Below, in pieces: positions 24,899 through 39,849 of a DNA stretch of 64,000 nucleotides. The notes under the pieces are model-generated. The model worked only from the letters and a program-made list of their open reading frames with translations, ran no database searches and was not told the DNA's origin. The stretch's first letter is position 1. Every line of letters begins with the position of its first letter. Source of the stretch: Stramonita haemastoma (lineage: Eukaryota > Mollusca > Gastropoda > Neogastropoda > Muricidae); contig CM060324.1 in NCBI GenBank assembly GCA_030674155.1, positions 52,508,456-52,572,455 on the forward strand, written 5' to 3'. A program made the translations under genes and the position numbers.

Positions 24899-25131
24899 TT
24901 AAAATCAATCTGGGTCACCGACATCGCAACAGTGATTGGTAGTTCACGCGCAGTTTTTAAACTTTATTTATTTTTTACATTATCATAAACACTACATGCT
25001 GCTATAAAATTTCACTCTTTTAAAAGCTTGTTATCTAAGCTTTCCAGTGATTTACAACTTTACACACTTAGTTTAGTTTTACATATCAATATCGAGAGTT
25101 GTTTGACCCCACCCTACTGCAAATCAACAAT

Positions 25132-25430
25132 AAAAAAAAAAAAGTTAAAGTCTGTCCCGAGCCTATAGAGGCTCATCAGGCCGGTGCTTATCCCGGTTTC
25201 TGTGGCGTTAAGCGACTGGGAGTCATAGACTCCCCCCTGGATAGGACGCCAGTCTATCGCAGGGTTAACCCCCAACACAAGGTTGGTACCCCTTTTACAC
25301 CTGGGTGGGGTGAGAAAATAGCCGTAAAGTGCCTTTTCCAAGGGCACAACGCCAAAGCCGAAAGCTGGGATCGAACCCACAACCTTTAGATTACGAGTCC
25401 AACGCCCTAACCACTAGACTACAGCGGCGG
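25132..25430 (-). mobile_element. tRNA-headed SINE nested in copy A, minus strand
   Basis: Full-length SINE with the tRNA-like head (GCCGCCGCTGTAGTCTAGTG..., B box GGTTCGATCC-type) at the right end and an A-rich tail at the left. It is flanked by a perfect 15-base target duplication, ctgcaaatcaacaat (25117-25131 and 25431-25445). Copy B of the host element has the same site uninterrupted at about 28691. The conserved 3' part (around CACAGAAACCGGGATAAGC on the sense strand) resembles the Nin-type conserved SINE domain; that assignment is from memory. Confidence 0.88.
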
Positions 25431-25507
25431 CTGCAAATCAACAATGGCTGCTGTTAATTCAGCCAGCAGCACCTAGTACCGCTGCCGTTATTACAGCGCT
25501 ACTAGGG

Positions 25508-25545
25508 TTAAGACAGGTTGGTTTGAGCAGTTTGTTGTTAATTAA
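25508..25545 (+). repeat. last unit of the exon 6 minisatellite after the transposon
   Basis: TTAAGACAGGTTGGTTTGAG and the following bases resume the minisatellite exactly where the TTAA-flanked element interrupted it, showing the array existed before the insertion. Confidence 0.85.
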
Positions 25546-26091
25546 ATTAGTTTAACCCTTTGCTGGGCACAGCAATATCATTTGTTCACTTCCTGCAGGA
25601 CAGGAAAATGAAGGGGAGGGCCTGTGAATGTGTGCGTGTGTATTTAACATGCAAGAACTCTTCAATGGTTTGATTGATTGTGATGAAATAAAAGCAGCAA
25701 GATGCAGAAAGAGAAAAAGATACTGCAGTTTCCTCAACTGAAGCTTGTATTCTGTTTTAAATTGCAAACGAAAAAATCCCCTTGAACAATTACCTCGATG
25801 GTGGCTCGAACACTGGCTTTCAGATCACAAGCTCAATGCTCTATGTAATCACTAGGTTACCTGTTCCCCTTCCTCCCCACCACTGAATAAATAGAATGAT
25901 GTGTTGTTCTTGTTGCATAATTTTCCCCAATTTCTTAATCCTACTGTAATGTTTGACATGGTTCACACACACACACACACACACACAGAATAATGGAACA
26001 AGGTTGTAGGTGAAATATCCTCTGTAGATATCATTTCTGAGCCGTGAATTCCTCCCACCTTTTGATTAATTTTTATGCTTGTTGTTTACAG

Positions 26092-26148
26092 ATTGTTTCT
26101 GCTGTTCAGTACTGCCATCAAAAGCACATTGTACATAGAGATTTGAAG
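26092..26148 (+). CDS. MARK: MARK exon 7: catalytic loop (residues 159-177)
   Basis: 57 nt, phase 0 to 0, reading IVSAVQYCHQKHIVHRDLK. HRDLK is the catalytic loop, with the base aspartate at 175. Acceptor is ttgtttacag, donor gtaagt. Confidence 0.97.
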
Positions 26149-27518
<1,370 letters not shown>

Positions 27519-27647
27519 TAGGTCAAATTGCATCTACTTTTGATGTGATCATATGGCTGGGCATATCAATCTTATCAAAAATAAGAGCCTATGAAGTATT
27601 CCATTTCTGAAAAGCAGATGAGAGTGAAAGACAGTACATCAATTTAA

Positions 27648-28766
27648 CCCTAGTAGCGCGGTTCCCGGATTACTCCGGAGTGACGTAGTGCAGCATTTCT
27701 GGCGGCTCCCGGAATATTCCGCGATGACGTCGGTGATCGTAATTGAAGGCTTTCTTTCGCTTTCAAAGGTCATCCAATGAACGTGAAGGCCATTGTAGGG
27801 CCGCAGAAATGGGTGAAGGTCGTCCGCAGTCGCAAGCAACGAGGATTCTGATTGGTTTAGAGGTGTATTTTTTATTTTTTTTGGACGAACGTCGATCGCC
27901 TGAAAACAAAATGGCGGCAAAGTGTTTGCGCTCGTATCACTCGAAGTATTTTTCGAGTTTTTTGACGATATTGACGGCGATGAGGAGTTTTAGAGGCTGG
28001 ATTTGGTTGAATTAAACGATAATAGAGACGATAAGGTAAGGATTGTGAAATATTTTTGAAAAACTTCGGAAAAATTGATCGCGATCGGACTGAATCGAGC
28101 GGCGCTAAGTTTTGTCCAAAGCACTTCATAGCTACCGGGCGATTTTGATGTCATACATTGTTTTACTTTATTTTAACGCAACACGGCTTCGAAATAACTG
28201 TTTTTAAGTCATTTCTATATGCTGTCGAGTACTTTGCATCACACGAAATCAAGTGATTGTCGTATTTTCGTCATAGAACGCCGCCAGTTCGCACGAAATA
28301 AGTGTTCACCGCCATGACGATCGCGATCGCGTCGATCATTTCGCTGGACTTTTCCGAGTATTTGACGACTGATAAAGCCACGGAAGCTCTTTATTTTTTC
28401 AAAACTTATGTCAAGAGACAGTATTTATCGAATCATGACATTTTTGCACCGCAACAACATTGCATATCGTGTTAAAATCAATCTGGGTCACCGACATCGC
28501 AACAGTGATTGGTAGTGCACGCGCAGTTTTTAAACTTTATTTATTTTTTACATTATCATAAACACTACATGCTGCTATAAAATTTCACTCTTTTAAAAGC
28601 TTGTTATCTAAGCTTTCCAGTGATTTACAACTTTACACACTTAGTTTAGTTTTACATATCAATATCAAGAGTTGTTTGACCCCACCCTACTGCAAATCAA
28701 CAATGGCTGCTGTTAATTCAGCCAGCAGCACCTAGTACTGCTGCCGTTATTACAGCGCTACTAGGG
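27648..28766. mobile_element. TTAA-flanked piggyBac-like element, copy B (uninterrupted)
   Basis: 1,119 bases with ends CCCTAGTAGCGC and GCGCTACTAGGG, flanked by TTAA at 27644-27647 and 28767-28770. It is collinear and nearly identical with copy A at 21769-25507, except that it lacks the 2.3-kb inner element and the SINE. It therefore provides the pre-insertion state of both. Located in intron 8. No coding frame of note. Confidence 0.88.
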
Positions 28767-29096
28767 TTAAATGAAAAACCATCCCCAGTGATTGTAGCTG
28801 TGCACATATAAAAATGTCATATCGCTGATCAGGTCATAATTCATGGCAACGTTTAAAGCTAAATCAAGTTACTGATAAAAGAAAAGTAATAGTTGTAAGA
28901 AAAATTGGTATGGACATGCTGTAAAGATGTGTTTTGTTAATATATTTTTTTAACAAATAAAGCTTACGTCAGTTTGCTTGTCTATAGTCAGTGATATGAA
29001 CGATATTTAGTAGAAACTAGAAATATCACATACTGTAATTTTAGATTTATGAAAAAGGTATGATTATAATAGATTTTAGTCTGTCTTTTATATATA

Positions 29097-29610
29097 CAGT
29101 GTTGATTCTAGGGTGCGCCCTTGCGGGATTCCCGCATTTTTTTCAACTTTGCCGCAAAGTAATGTGACCAGTGCGCCCTGACGGACGCAAAAAAACTGTG
29201 GATAGCGCATATTTGAACAAACAGTGCGCCCCCGCAACTGCCGTTTGTATAGTTTCAAAGTAGCGCTACATGCCTGGGTCATTATGTTGATACCCCAGGG
29301 ACAGCAGGATGCACTGATTAGCGCCCACAGTCATCAAAATCGTCACACAGCGGCTGGTCTGACGTCATTTTCTGACTCATTTACGTCATTACGTCATTTT
29401 TCAAAGGAGCCGTGAACTCCTGAAACAAGTGACGTCATTGTGACAGAGATCGTTAGTGGAAGAAGCCACGTCCCGGCAGGCTTCAAAGCTGATAGACCAA
29501 AGAGTTTTCAAGGCGGTTTTTCAGATCTGGCTAGACAAGTAGCCGGTGTTTGGCAACAACAATGATGGCATAGGGTAGACTATCGGCTGGAGATATCAAA
29601 AATGATTTTG

Positions 29611-29654
<44 letters not shown>

Positions 29655-29757
29655 TCTCTCCCCCCCTCTCTCTCTCTCTCTGCATGGGAGGAAAAACAAG
29701 ACTTTGATATTAGATTTCACCTCTTTTCTCATCTAGATCTAGATCTCTCTTTAACAG

Positions 29758-29833
<76 letters not shown>

Positions 29834-30035
29834 TCCCTCCTGGGGAGGGGGGAGGGGCAAGACTTTGATATTGGCTTTCACCTCTCCTCATCTAGATCTC
29901 TCTAACTCTGAAAGTGGAAGTACAAAATTGACTTTGACCCCCCCCCCCTCTCTCTCTCTCTCTCTGTCTCTCTCTGTCTCTCTCTGTCTCTCTCTCTCTG
30001 TCTCTCTCTGTCTCTCTCTGTCTCTCTCTGTCTCT

Positions 30036-30117
<82 letters not shown>

Positions 30118-30380
30118 GTGTAAGAAAATCATTTTACAGACCAGCTGCAATACATAAGGTGTATATTAATCCTGTCTGCTGACATACCATCCTGTTTGTT
30201 TTGTTTTTCGTTCTTGAAAAATAGCAGAAATCAGAGTACTAATGGTATTATGAGCAAATACTACTTACTACTTGTCCCCTTTTTTATGAAGAGAAAAGGC
30301 AGGAGGGGGGCAAATGCCCCCCTTTTTTCATTTCAGGGGGCCCTTGGGCCCCCTTTTTTGAAATCCTAGAATCAACACTG
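29097..30380. mobile_element. hAT-like non-autonomous element with CT-rich core
   Basis: Perfect 16-base terminal inverted repeats: CAGTGTTGATTCTAGG at the left end and CCTAGAATCAACACTG at the right. Both flanks are TATATA-type sequence, compatible with an 8-base TA-rich target duplication. CAGTG ends suggest the hAT superfamily. The core holds several long CT/GTCT arrays and no recognisable transposase. In intron 8. Confidence 0.7.
29617..30116 (+). repeat. CT-rich arrays inside the hAT-like element
   Basis: Three blocks of CT repeats (29617-29682, 29763-29830, 29948-30115) separated by two similar segments containing aagactttgatatt and ctcatctagatct, so part of the core is itself a tandem duplication. 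Confidence 0.85.
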
Positions 30381-30751
30381 TATATATATATATATTTTTT
30401 AGTCTTTCTTTTATTCTAAAATAAAAAGATACACATTGTTTTTTGAAACGCATTTTTAATGGCTGTGATTTTGCCATAGAAAATATGCTGCATGTATATT
30501 GAATTATGCCTTTTTGCTTTTATGTTGAACTAAAGTGTCTGAAAACCTGGAAATAACATAAATTTTTGCTGTATTTCTTTTTGCTAAGACATGTAGTTTT
30601 GGTCAAAGACCAGAACCCCCCCCCCCCTTTTTTTTTTTTTCCAGTAAGAGACTAAAGAGAAGCTCGAATAGACCTTCAACCACCTTTGATTGCAGTAGTA
30701 CCACAAAAGATGAAAGAAACAAGAAACATTCACATCATGAATGTTTTTCAG

Positions 30752-30852
30752 GGAAAAAATATGACGGCCCAGAAGTGGATGTGTGGAGTTTGGGTGTCAT
30801 TCTGTACACCTTGGTCAGTGGGTCCCTTCCGTTTGATGGGCAAAACCTCAAG
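30752..30852 (+). CDS. MARK: MARK exon 9: alpha-F/alpha-G region (residues 223-256)
   Basis: 101 nt, phase 1 to 0, reading [20 protein letters not shown], then [24 protein letters not shown] is kinase subdomain IX. Acceptor is tgtttttcag, donor gtcagt. Confidence 0.97.
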
Positions 30853-31281
30853 GTCAGTCTTTTGTGTACATGGCAGTTTCATGTCTATGCTTTTTCTGGC
30901 TGTGTTTGCTGCAGTGTGAAGTGTTGTCTGAAAATCATTTAGAAATTACCGAGAAATAGTGGACGTCTGCAGGAAAAAATACCATCTGACATTCTAACAT
31001 TAGATATTAAAAAAAAAAAAAGTTATTAAAAGGACTATTTTGTCAGTATGTATGTAAGAAAGAATGATTGCATGAACGTTATTAAGAACAGACACAGACA
31101 TACAATTGGCTATTCTGTGTACATCATAGTCATTTGTGGTCAACTAAAAGCAATGAAAGTGTGATATCGTGTAATTCATTCATATAGTTTTGTGGGTTTG
31201 TGTGATATATACACATGTGTGATGCCGCCCATATTTTCACATTGAAAACCTGGAATTTTGTGCTGTGTTTGATATTTGTAG

Positions 31282-31458
<177 letters not shown>

Positions 31459-31611
31459 TGAGGATGAATTAGAAGTTTAGTCAAAGTGCTCGTGAATTAA
31501 AAAGCTAAATTTGTGTTTATTTGGCTGTTATTATGCGTGAAGATTATCCATACTTTTATGTGTGCATGCACATGTCTTGTTTGTGTACATTTGCAATAGT
31601 GTTCACTATCA

Positions 31612-33681
<2,070 letters not shown>

Positions 33682-34008
33682 CATCAGGCATCAAAGTAAT
33701 ATGCCGACAGAAAGATCAGAAATATAAAAAAAAACAAAAAACAAACCCACTGCAGGTTCTGGGGGAAAAAATTCACCAAAGCATATTTCTTTGAAGGGCA
33801 TTGATGTTTGTAAATTAGCATTAACATGTTGAACATTATAAAAAAAACACATCGACAAACACTAGGTATCAAGCGTGATATGCTGACAGAAATATTAAGA
33901 CACAAACCCAACAACAACAACAAAAACTGGAAGTACTGGAGTGGAAAAAATCCAAATCTTTTTTAAGGGGATAAGTGTCAGTAAATTTGCATTAACATGT
34001 TGAACGTT
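33682..34008. repeat. two-copy tandem duplication upstream of exon 11a
   Basis: Two diverged copies of about 155 bases (33682-33840 and 33860-34008), each running from a catcaggcatcaaagtaatat-like start through gctgacagaaa to ttagcattaacatgttgaac. It lies in the last part of intron 10. Confidence 0.75.
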
Positions 34009-34169
34009 GGTATACATGTATAAAACTAGAATGTATTTCCTCATTTGAAAGTGTGACTGGGTCTTGTTTTGTTTCTTGCAGAATCTTCCTGCAGGAATTG
34101 TTTTGTTTGATGCCTGTGTTTCATGATTGATTGACCATGTGCCATGTTTTCCTTTTTCTTCCTTGACAG

Positions 34170-34269
34170 ACGATAATGAAGGACAAGTGGATGAATATAG
34201 GTTATGAGGATGATGAACTAAAACCTTTCATAGAGCCTGTTCCGGACATTAATGATCAAGTGCGAATAG
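34170..34269 (+). CDS. MARK: MARK exon 11a: kinase end and acidic linker, alternative copy 1 (residues 297-330)
   Basis: 100 nt, phase 0 to 1, reading [20 protein letters not shown], then [13 protein letters not shown] plus the first base of an Asp codon. It closes the kinase domain and holds the acidic DDELKP linker that the family calls the common-docking-like motif. Acceptor is cttgacag, donor gtaatt. It shares 20 of 33 residues, length and phase with exon 11b. Confidence 0.93.
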
Positions 34270-35189
34270 GTAATTTTTTTCATGTTGAAAGATGTTGGGC
34301 TGGAGAGCCCTTGTGGTGTTGCCCCCTTTCTGAATGTGTGTGTGTTGTTGTTTTTTTATATAGAATATTGTCTTGAGCTCTTGTTGTTGTATGACATGCC
34401 TGTATGTGTTGTAGAAATATAAAAAAGAGAGAGAGAGAGGGGACTGTGCATGCTGCATGCTTCATACAAAGCACGTTTAACTATGTTTGGCACAAAAACT
34501 GACCCAGTATTCTTTTTCTTTTTTTCTCTTCCTTTTTCTTTCTGGAGAAGTTATTGAAAGAAAGTGGACAGAAAGGAAAAGACAGTATTTCTTCCTGCTC
34601 TTCGAATCACTAGTTCTGTAAATAGTGTACATAAAGCCTTGTTCTGCTTTCTGCTTAGAATTAACATTATTTTATACAAAAAATCTTTAATATAATAATG
34701 ACATAGCAATGATGCCGGAAAGAACATATGAAAAATTATATCTGTATAGGCTACATGTGAACAGTTGAGGGGTACCAAAGATGAAAAAAATGGAATTCTT
34801 GTTGAAATCAGTATTATGCACAAGTGGACAGCCTTCATAAAGATGATGTTATCAAATGTACATTATTTAAAATAAAGTCTATTCTTTAGTGTGTTTGTAG
34901 CTGCAAAACTGTGTATGTTGAAAATAGTGCACGGTACACTGACATCTCTTATGATTATGGTCAAATAATGAAGAAAAACATCATCATATTTCAGTGTTTT
35001 GTTCAATTGTCTGCCAGATATAAACGATAAATCTGTAGGTAAGCTACTGTATCTCAGCTGCTCCCTTTTGGGTTGGGTTGCATGTTCTCAAAATGGATTC
35101 AAAATGGTTCTGCCTGGAACTCCAAAAAAAAAGAAACAAAAAAAGAAGGAAAAAAAGAAAGCATTCCAAAGTAAACCCTTCTCAATACC

Positions 35190-35400
35190 AAAACCAGAAG
35201 TCTTTTAATATCCAAATATACATTACATTTCAAATGATAGCAACATTTGCAATAAACCAATATATATACATTCCAAACTATTAAAACTTTCAATTAAATT
35301 AATCGTATACTACTAAGTGATTCAACATTCAAATGTACATTGCATTCTAAATGATTTGAACATTGCAAAAAACCAAGAAGTCTTTGTATGTTGTGTTGAT
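35190..35400. repeat. degenerate tandem duplication between exons 11a and 11b
   Basis: Segments such as caaatatacattacatttca and caaatgtacattgcattcta, each followed by atgat and an aacatttgcaa/aacattgcaa motif, mark a diverged tandem duplication of roughly 100-130 bases. Confidence 0.6.
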
Positions 35401-35591
35401 TTTGAAAACTGGATTTATAAGTAAAGAAAAAATGAATTGACAAATTATATACATGAACAAATTGACAAATTATTTGCATATGCTTTGAGAAAACTGGTTT
35501 TGGTGCATTTGTTTGTTCGGAGAAAATAAAATGTGGTAGTATTTTCTGTGGCTCACCCAACAAGTTTCCCCCTCTCATGCTTATTATTTGG

Positions 35592-36096
35592 GCAGTCTAT
35601 TTTTATTCTTGAAAAAACAGTCTATATGCATATATATATTTTTTCTTTTTTTCCCCTTGGAAAGAATCTGCTTCTTTCTTGTATTCTCTTACCCCTGTCT
35701 CTGTCATCTTTCCCAGACAATTTTTATTTTTTAAAAACAGTCTATATGCATAAATAATTATTTTCTTTTTTTTTTTCTTCCTTGGAAAAGAATCTGCTTC
35801 TTTCTTGTATTCTCTTACCCGTCTCTCTGTCATCTTTCCCAGACAATTTTTATTTTTTAAAAACAGTCTATATGCATAAATAATATTTTTTTTTTTTTTC
35901 CTTGGAAAGAATCTGCTTCTTTCTTGTATTCTCTTACCCCTGTCTCTGTCATCTTTCCCAGACAATTTTTATTTTTTAAAAACAGTCTATATGCATAAAT
36001 ATAATTATTATTATTTTTTTTTTTTCCTCCTTGGAAAAGAATCTGCTTCTTTCTTGTATTCTCTTACCCGTCTCTCTGTCATCTTTCCCGGACAAT
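35592..36096. repeat. about 120-bp tandem repeat, four copies, between exons 11a and 11b
   Basis: Four copies of a unit containing aaaacagtctatatgcata, a long T-rich tract, ccttggaaagaatctgcttc, tttcttgtattctcttaccc and ctctgtcatctttcccagac. The copies end near 35716, 35842, 35960 and 36090. Each contains strong pyrimidine tracts followed by cccag, so each could act as a decoy 3' splice site ahead of exon 11b. Confidence 0.88.
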
Positions 36097-36356
36097 CTTG
36101 CCCCCAAAGAAAACTGCATTACCCTGCCTAGTCCTGACCCGTTTGTTCCTCCCGGTGGTCTTGTTTTCCATTTCTGTTTGTGCCAAGTCCTTTTTACACC
36201 CAAAGATCTTGTAACTTGAAGGCTCAGTTGCCTTGCTAACCGGAGTCCTCTCTCTCTCCCACTGGGTGTGCGTGTAATGTATGTGTCGGTGTGTGTATGT
36301 GTGTGCTGAATGTTGTCTGGTGGTGTTTTGACACATTGGTTTTGTCTTCTGACCAG

Positions 36357-36456
36357 AACATAATGAAAGACCGCTGGATCAATATGGGCTATGAAGAATC
36401 AGAGTTAAAGCCGTACAAAGAGCCTTCAAAAGATGTTCTCGATCAAGGGCGAATAG
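36357..36456 (+). CDS. MARK: MARK exon 11b: kinase end and linker, alternative copy 2
   Basis: 100 nt, phase 0 to 1, reading [20 protein letters not shown], then [13 protein letters not shown] plus one base. Acceptor is tcttctgaccag, donor gtaaat. It occupies the same residues as 11a. Joining 11a to 11b would reach a TGA inside 11b, and skipping both would give a stop at the start of exon 12, so exactly one copy must be used. Compared with 11a its linker is less acidic and has two extra lysines. Confidence 0.93.
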
Positions 36457-36727
36457 GTAAATGTGCCCACTCCAGAACTAATAGAACAGTTTTTTTTTTG
36501 TTTTTTTTTTTCTCTCCAGTTATTGGTGTTCACTTCCATCTGCATTTTCATCTTCTTTTTTTTTTTTATGACTATGGTGCCTCAAAATCTGTCCTGCTTT
36601 TCAGTATTGATCCATAACCTTCTAATGCTTTTGCTGTTTGAATGGTTTGACTGTGGAGTTGTTTGCTCAGTTTTAACTTGTGAAACTGAAAGATAAAGAG
36701 AAATAGAAACAAATATATGGAAAGATG

Positions 36728-36729
<2 letters not shown>

Positions 36730-36778
<49 letters not shown>
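36730..36778. repeat. TG microsatellite in intron 11
   Basis: Perfect TG repeats. Confidence 0.95.
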
Positions 36779-36779
<1 letters not shown>

Positions 36780-38940
36780 CATGTTCGTTGCTGGGGCAGG
36801 GGGTTGCTGTTAATTCTAGTGATAATTTGCCATTTTGCAAAGAGAAAAGATGATACATCTCTTTGTTAGTGTAGAAGGCTCAGCTAAATCTGATGAAGGG
36901 AGAGGGGACATTTTAAAAATGAAGACGAAAGATTACATATCTATTTTCAGTTTTTAGGGTGTTTTTTTTTAAAGGGGGGAGGGGTCATAATTTTAAATGA
37001 TTATTTTATGTTGCTATTTTCAGTTAATGAAAATTTAGCATTTGAAAGTATGCTGCCTTCTGGTTATATCTAACATTATTTTTTAGTATGCTTTGAAGTA
37101 TTCTACAGAAAGTAAATTTTGTTTGGATAGATCAACTAAGTCCTTTTGCCATCTAATTCACTGTATCAGACCTTAGCAAAGCAAGTATGGCCACTCGTCA
37201 GCCAAAACAAATTGAAATCTGAGGAACGAATTGCTTGAGAAATGCTCAGAGCAGACCTTGTGCATACTTATCATCACTGATTTAGTATTTGCTGGATTTG
37301 CCTATGACTCCTTCATTTTTCATTTTGGCCCAGTGCTGTGAAGACATCAGTCTTCAGTACAAGGTTGTATTGCTCTTTCTCATTTACTTTGAGTGACATC
37401 ACTTTGTCTGGGGATCAGTTGTAGGAAAACTTCCATCTACTCTCTCCCTCTCTTCTCTCGTGTCAGTGGAGCTTCTAATTCCAGGTAATCTCTCTTGATT
37501 GAGTGGTTGCTCCGTTCTTCCTCAAGAAGGCCCTAACCTCTCTAATGACTTTTTTTCTGTGTGAGGCTTCCAGTGGTGGATTTGTACAGGCTCAGGGTCC
37601 TGACGTCTTGAAATCAATTTTTTGCTTTGGATTCCCTCTGGATACCTTTAACCCCCCCCCCCAAACCCAACTACTTCTCATAAGCTTTGACCTCATCTTT
37701 TTCTAACTACCTCTCTAGTCGCTTTGTTTCTCCTGAGGAGACATAGTGAGATTTATGCTCTCAGTGATTCTTCTTCTGGTAATGCATTCTATCGAAATGA
37801 GGCAGTTGCGTTTTTACATTCCTGTGTACTTCACCAAAAACCAAGGTACTAAATTCTGCTCCTTCTGAAAGGATTTGTTCTCTCTCTCTCTCTCCCCTGA
37901 TATAGGCTTCTTCAGAGGTGGAGGACAAGCTTCCTTGACCAGTCTGCTGGCTTTGCTTCTGCTGGAATGAAGCAAAGGAATTGTCTGCACTTTAGATAAG
38001 CGTTGCCTTCTCATTTCTCACAGCTCTGCTCTTCTGAAAAGGGCAGATGGCTGGTTCCATAGGGATTTCCTTGCTACTTCAGCTAACACTGTCATTAAGT
38101 CTTCCTCCATTCCTTCCATACAAATTCCTCCGTAGGCTGTCCTGTCAGTGTCTTTGAATTCTGCCAAGATGTGATGGTAAAGTATATAATGTCAAAAATA
38201 ACATTAAAAAAAAATACACCACTGTATCAAGACACAATTTCCTGCCAACTTTTCCCTCAAGGTCTGTATTCTCATAAAGGTAATTATTAGCCAAACGCAA
38301 TGAATAGTCATGAAGGAATAACCACTGATCAGGCAGCCATGGGGCAGGTATTGGGTGTACTCTGTGTGGACGGATCAAGGACGAGGGTTATTCATTGACC
38401 CTCTTAGTCCTGATCCGGGATTTGCTGGGATTTACACACAGTAGATTTCCATCACGCTGTGACCATCACTGATTGCTACCACATGTCAGAGCTCTATCAG
38501 GCTAGAAGGAGAAACCCTGCTGAGAGCCTGGAAGTAATTATAGCTGCTGGTATTTACTTAGAAGGAGGAAATGGCCAGGGAGCCTGTGTGCCTGACCTGA
38601 TGGAATGTGAAATCTAAGGGCAGTTTGTGTTCAGAGACTCTGAATGCAAGAGGGTTAAGGGAATCGGAGTTAAAAAAAAAAAATTGGGGGGGAGGGGGGC
38701 AATCAGGAGTTCATTTCACTGATGGAACAGTTCATGTGGCTGTGTTCTATAAACTGGTATGGCCAGAGTACTAGCCAAACATAGATTTAACTTAAACAGT
38801 TTATATCTGGCATCAGTAACTGACCTTGAAAGCATAATTGCTGTTTCATTTTCCTGGTTAGTCCTGTGAGTAATAGTTAAAATGTTCACAAAGTGTGCAT
38901 TCTTTATCGTATTTTCACTAGTGTGTTAGTGAAGGTGGTG

Positions 38941-39020
<80 letters not shown>
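38941..39020. repeat. TG microsatellite in intron 11
   Basis: Perfect TG repeats. Confidence 0.96.
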
Positions 39021-39022
<2 letters not shown>

Positions 39023-39849
39023 TTCATCTGCTTTAAAAACCCTGCCGTTGATGGTATCAGAAAACTAACACATTTCACTGAGTGATGCTAACCTCCATTC
39101 TGTATTGAATAAAGCATGACATTTCCCTTCTCTGTAACATCTATAACATTAGCAGTAGGGTAGATTTATACTTCTTGTATCCAGAATATGATCAAACACC
39201 ACAAGAAGGGAGGAAAGGAAAAACATGATAGAAGCTTATTGTGCAGTCAGATTATCATTACTTATCATTTTTATTATTTTGATTCATTATCATTTTTTAT
39301 TTCTAGGCTGCATTGTGTAATTCTTACATTTGTTAGTGCAATTTCAAGCAGTAGTGCACAACATAGGACACAGAAAATGGGAGAAAAAAACCTGCACAGC
39401 CGAATGTTTGCTAGTGCATGTTAGTTGCAGTATACATGTAGTTTAAAAAAAAAAAAAAAAAATATAGCCAAGTTGCAGTTCTGTCGGTGTTTCTGATTGG
39501 CGGAACAGTTTAGGTCTGACCAGTCGCCATTCCCATTTTTTCCTCTGTTGCACTTCACTCGAAATTTCAACAAGTAATACCTAACTTTGAAGATAGGATT
39601 GAACAAAGTACTACTAGTAAAAAAGAACATTGATGACAGAAACCGAGCCCTAGACTTTCAGATCTGGACTCTGATAAGATTTTTTTTTTTGTTACTTAGT
39701 CAAGAAAGGATGGCTTGCTTTGTAACTTAAGGCTGATTTGAGGTCAAATGATAGTTCATGGTCCCTAGCAACAGTCGGTTAGAAATCAGAAATATGAAAA
39801 GCATAGAATTAGAAATTGAGATTTTGCAGTAGAGAATAGAAGAGACTAC

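Larger units (their letters stand above)
21769..25507. mobile_element. TTAA-flanked piggyBac-like non-autonomous element, copy A, with two nested insertions
   Basis: The element starts CCCTAGTAGCGCTGT and ends with its inverted copy, ACAGCGCTACTAGGG, each end flanked by TTAA (21765-21768 and 25508-25511). TTAA target duplication and CCCTAG-type ends are typical of the piggyBac superfamily. No transposase frame is visible. A short acidic stretch (FFDDIDVDEEF, near 22073-22105) could be a relic of an N-terminus but this is speculative. Without its two nested insertions it matches copy B at 27648-28766 closely. Inserted in the exon 6 minisatellite in intron 6. Confidence 0.85.

Noticed and set aside
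34170..36456. One exon 11 copy being a dead pseudo-exon
   Set aside because: Both have intact frames, equal length and phase, usable splice sites and retained conserved residues, which would be unlikely for a decaying copy.
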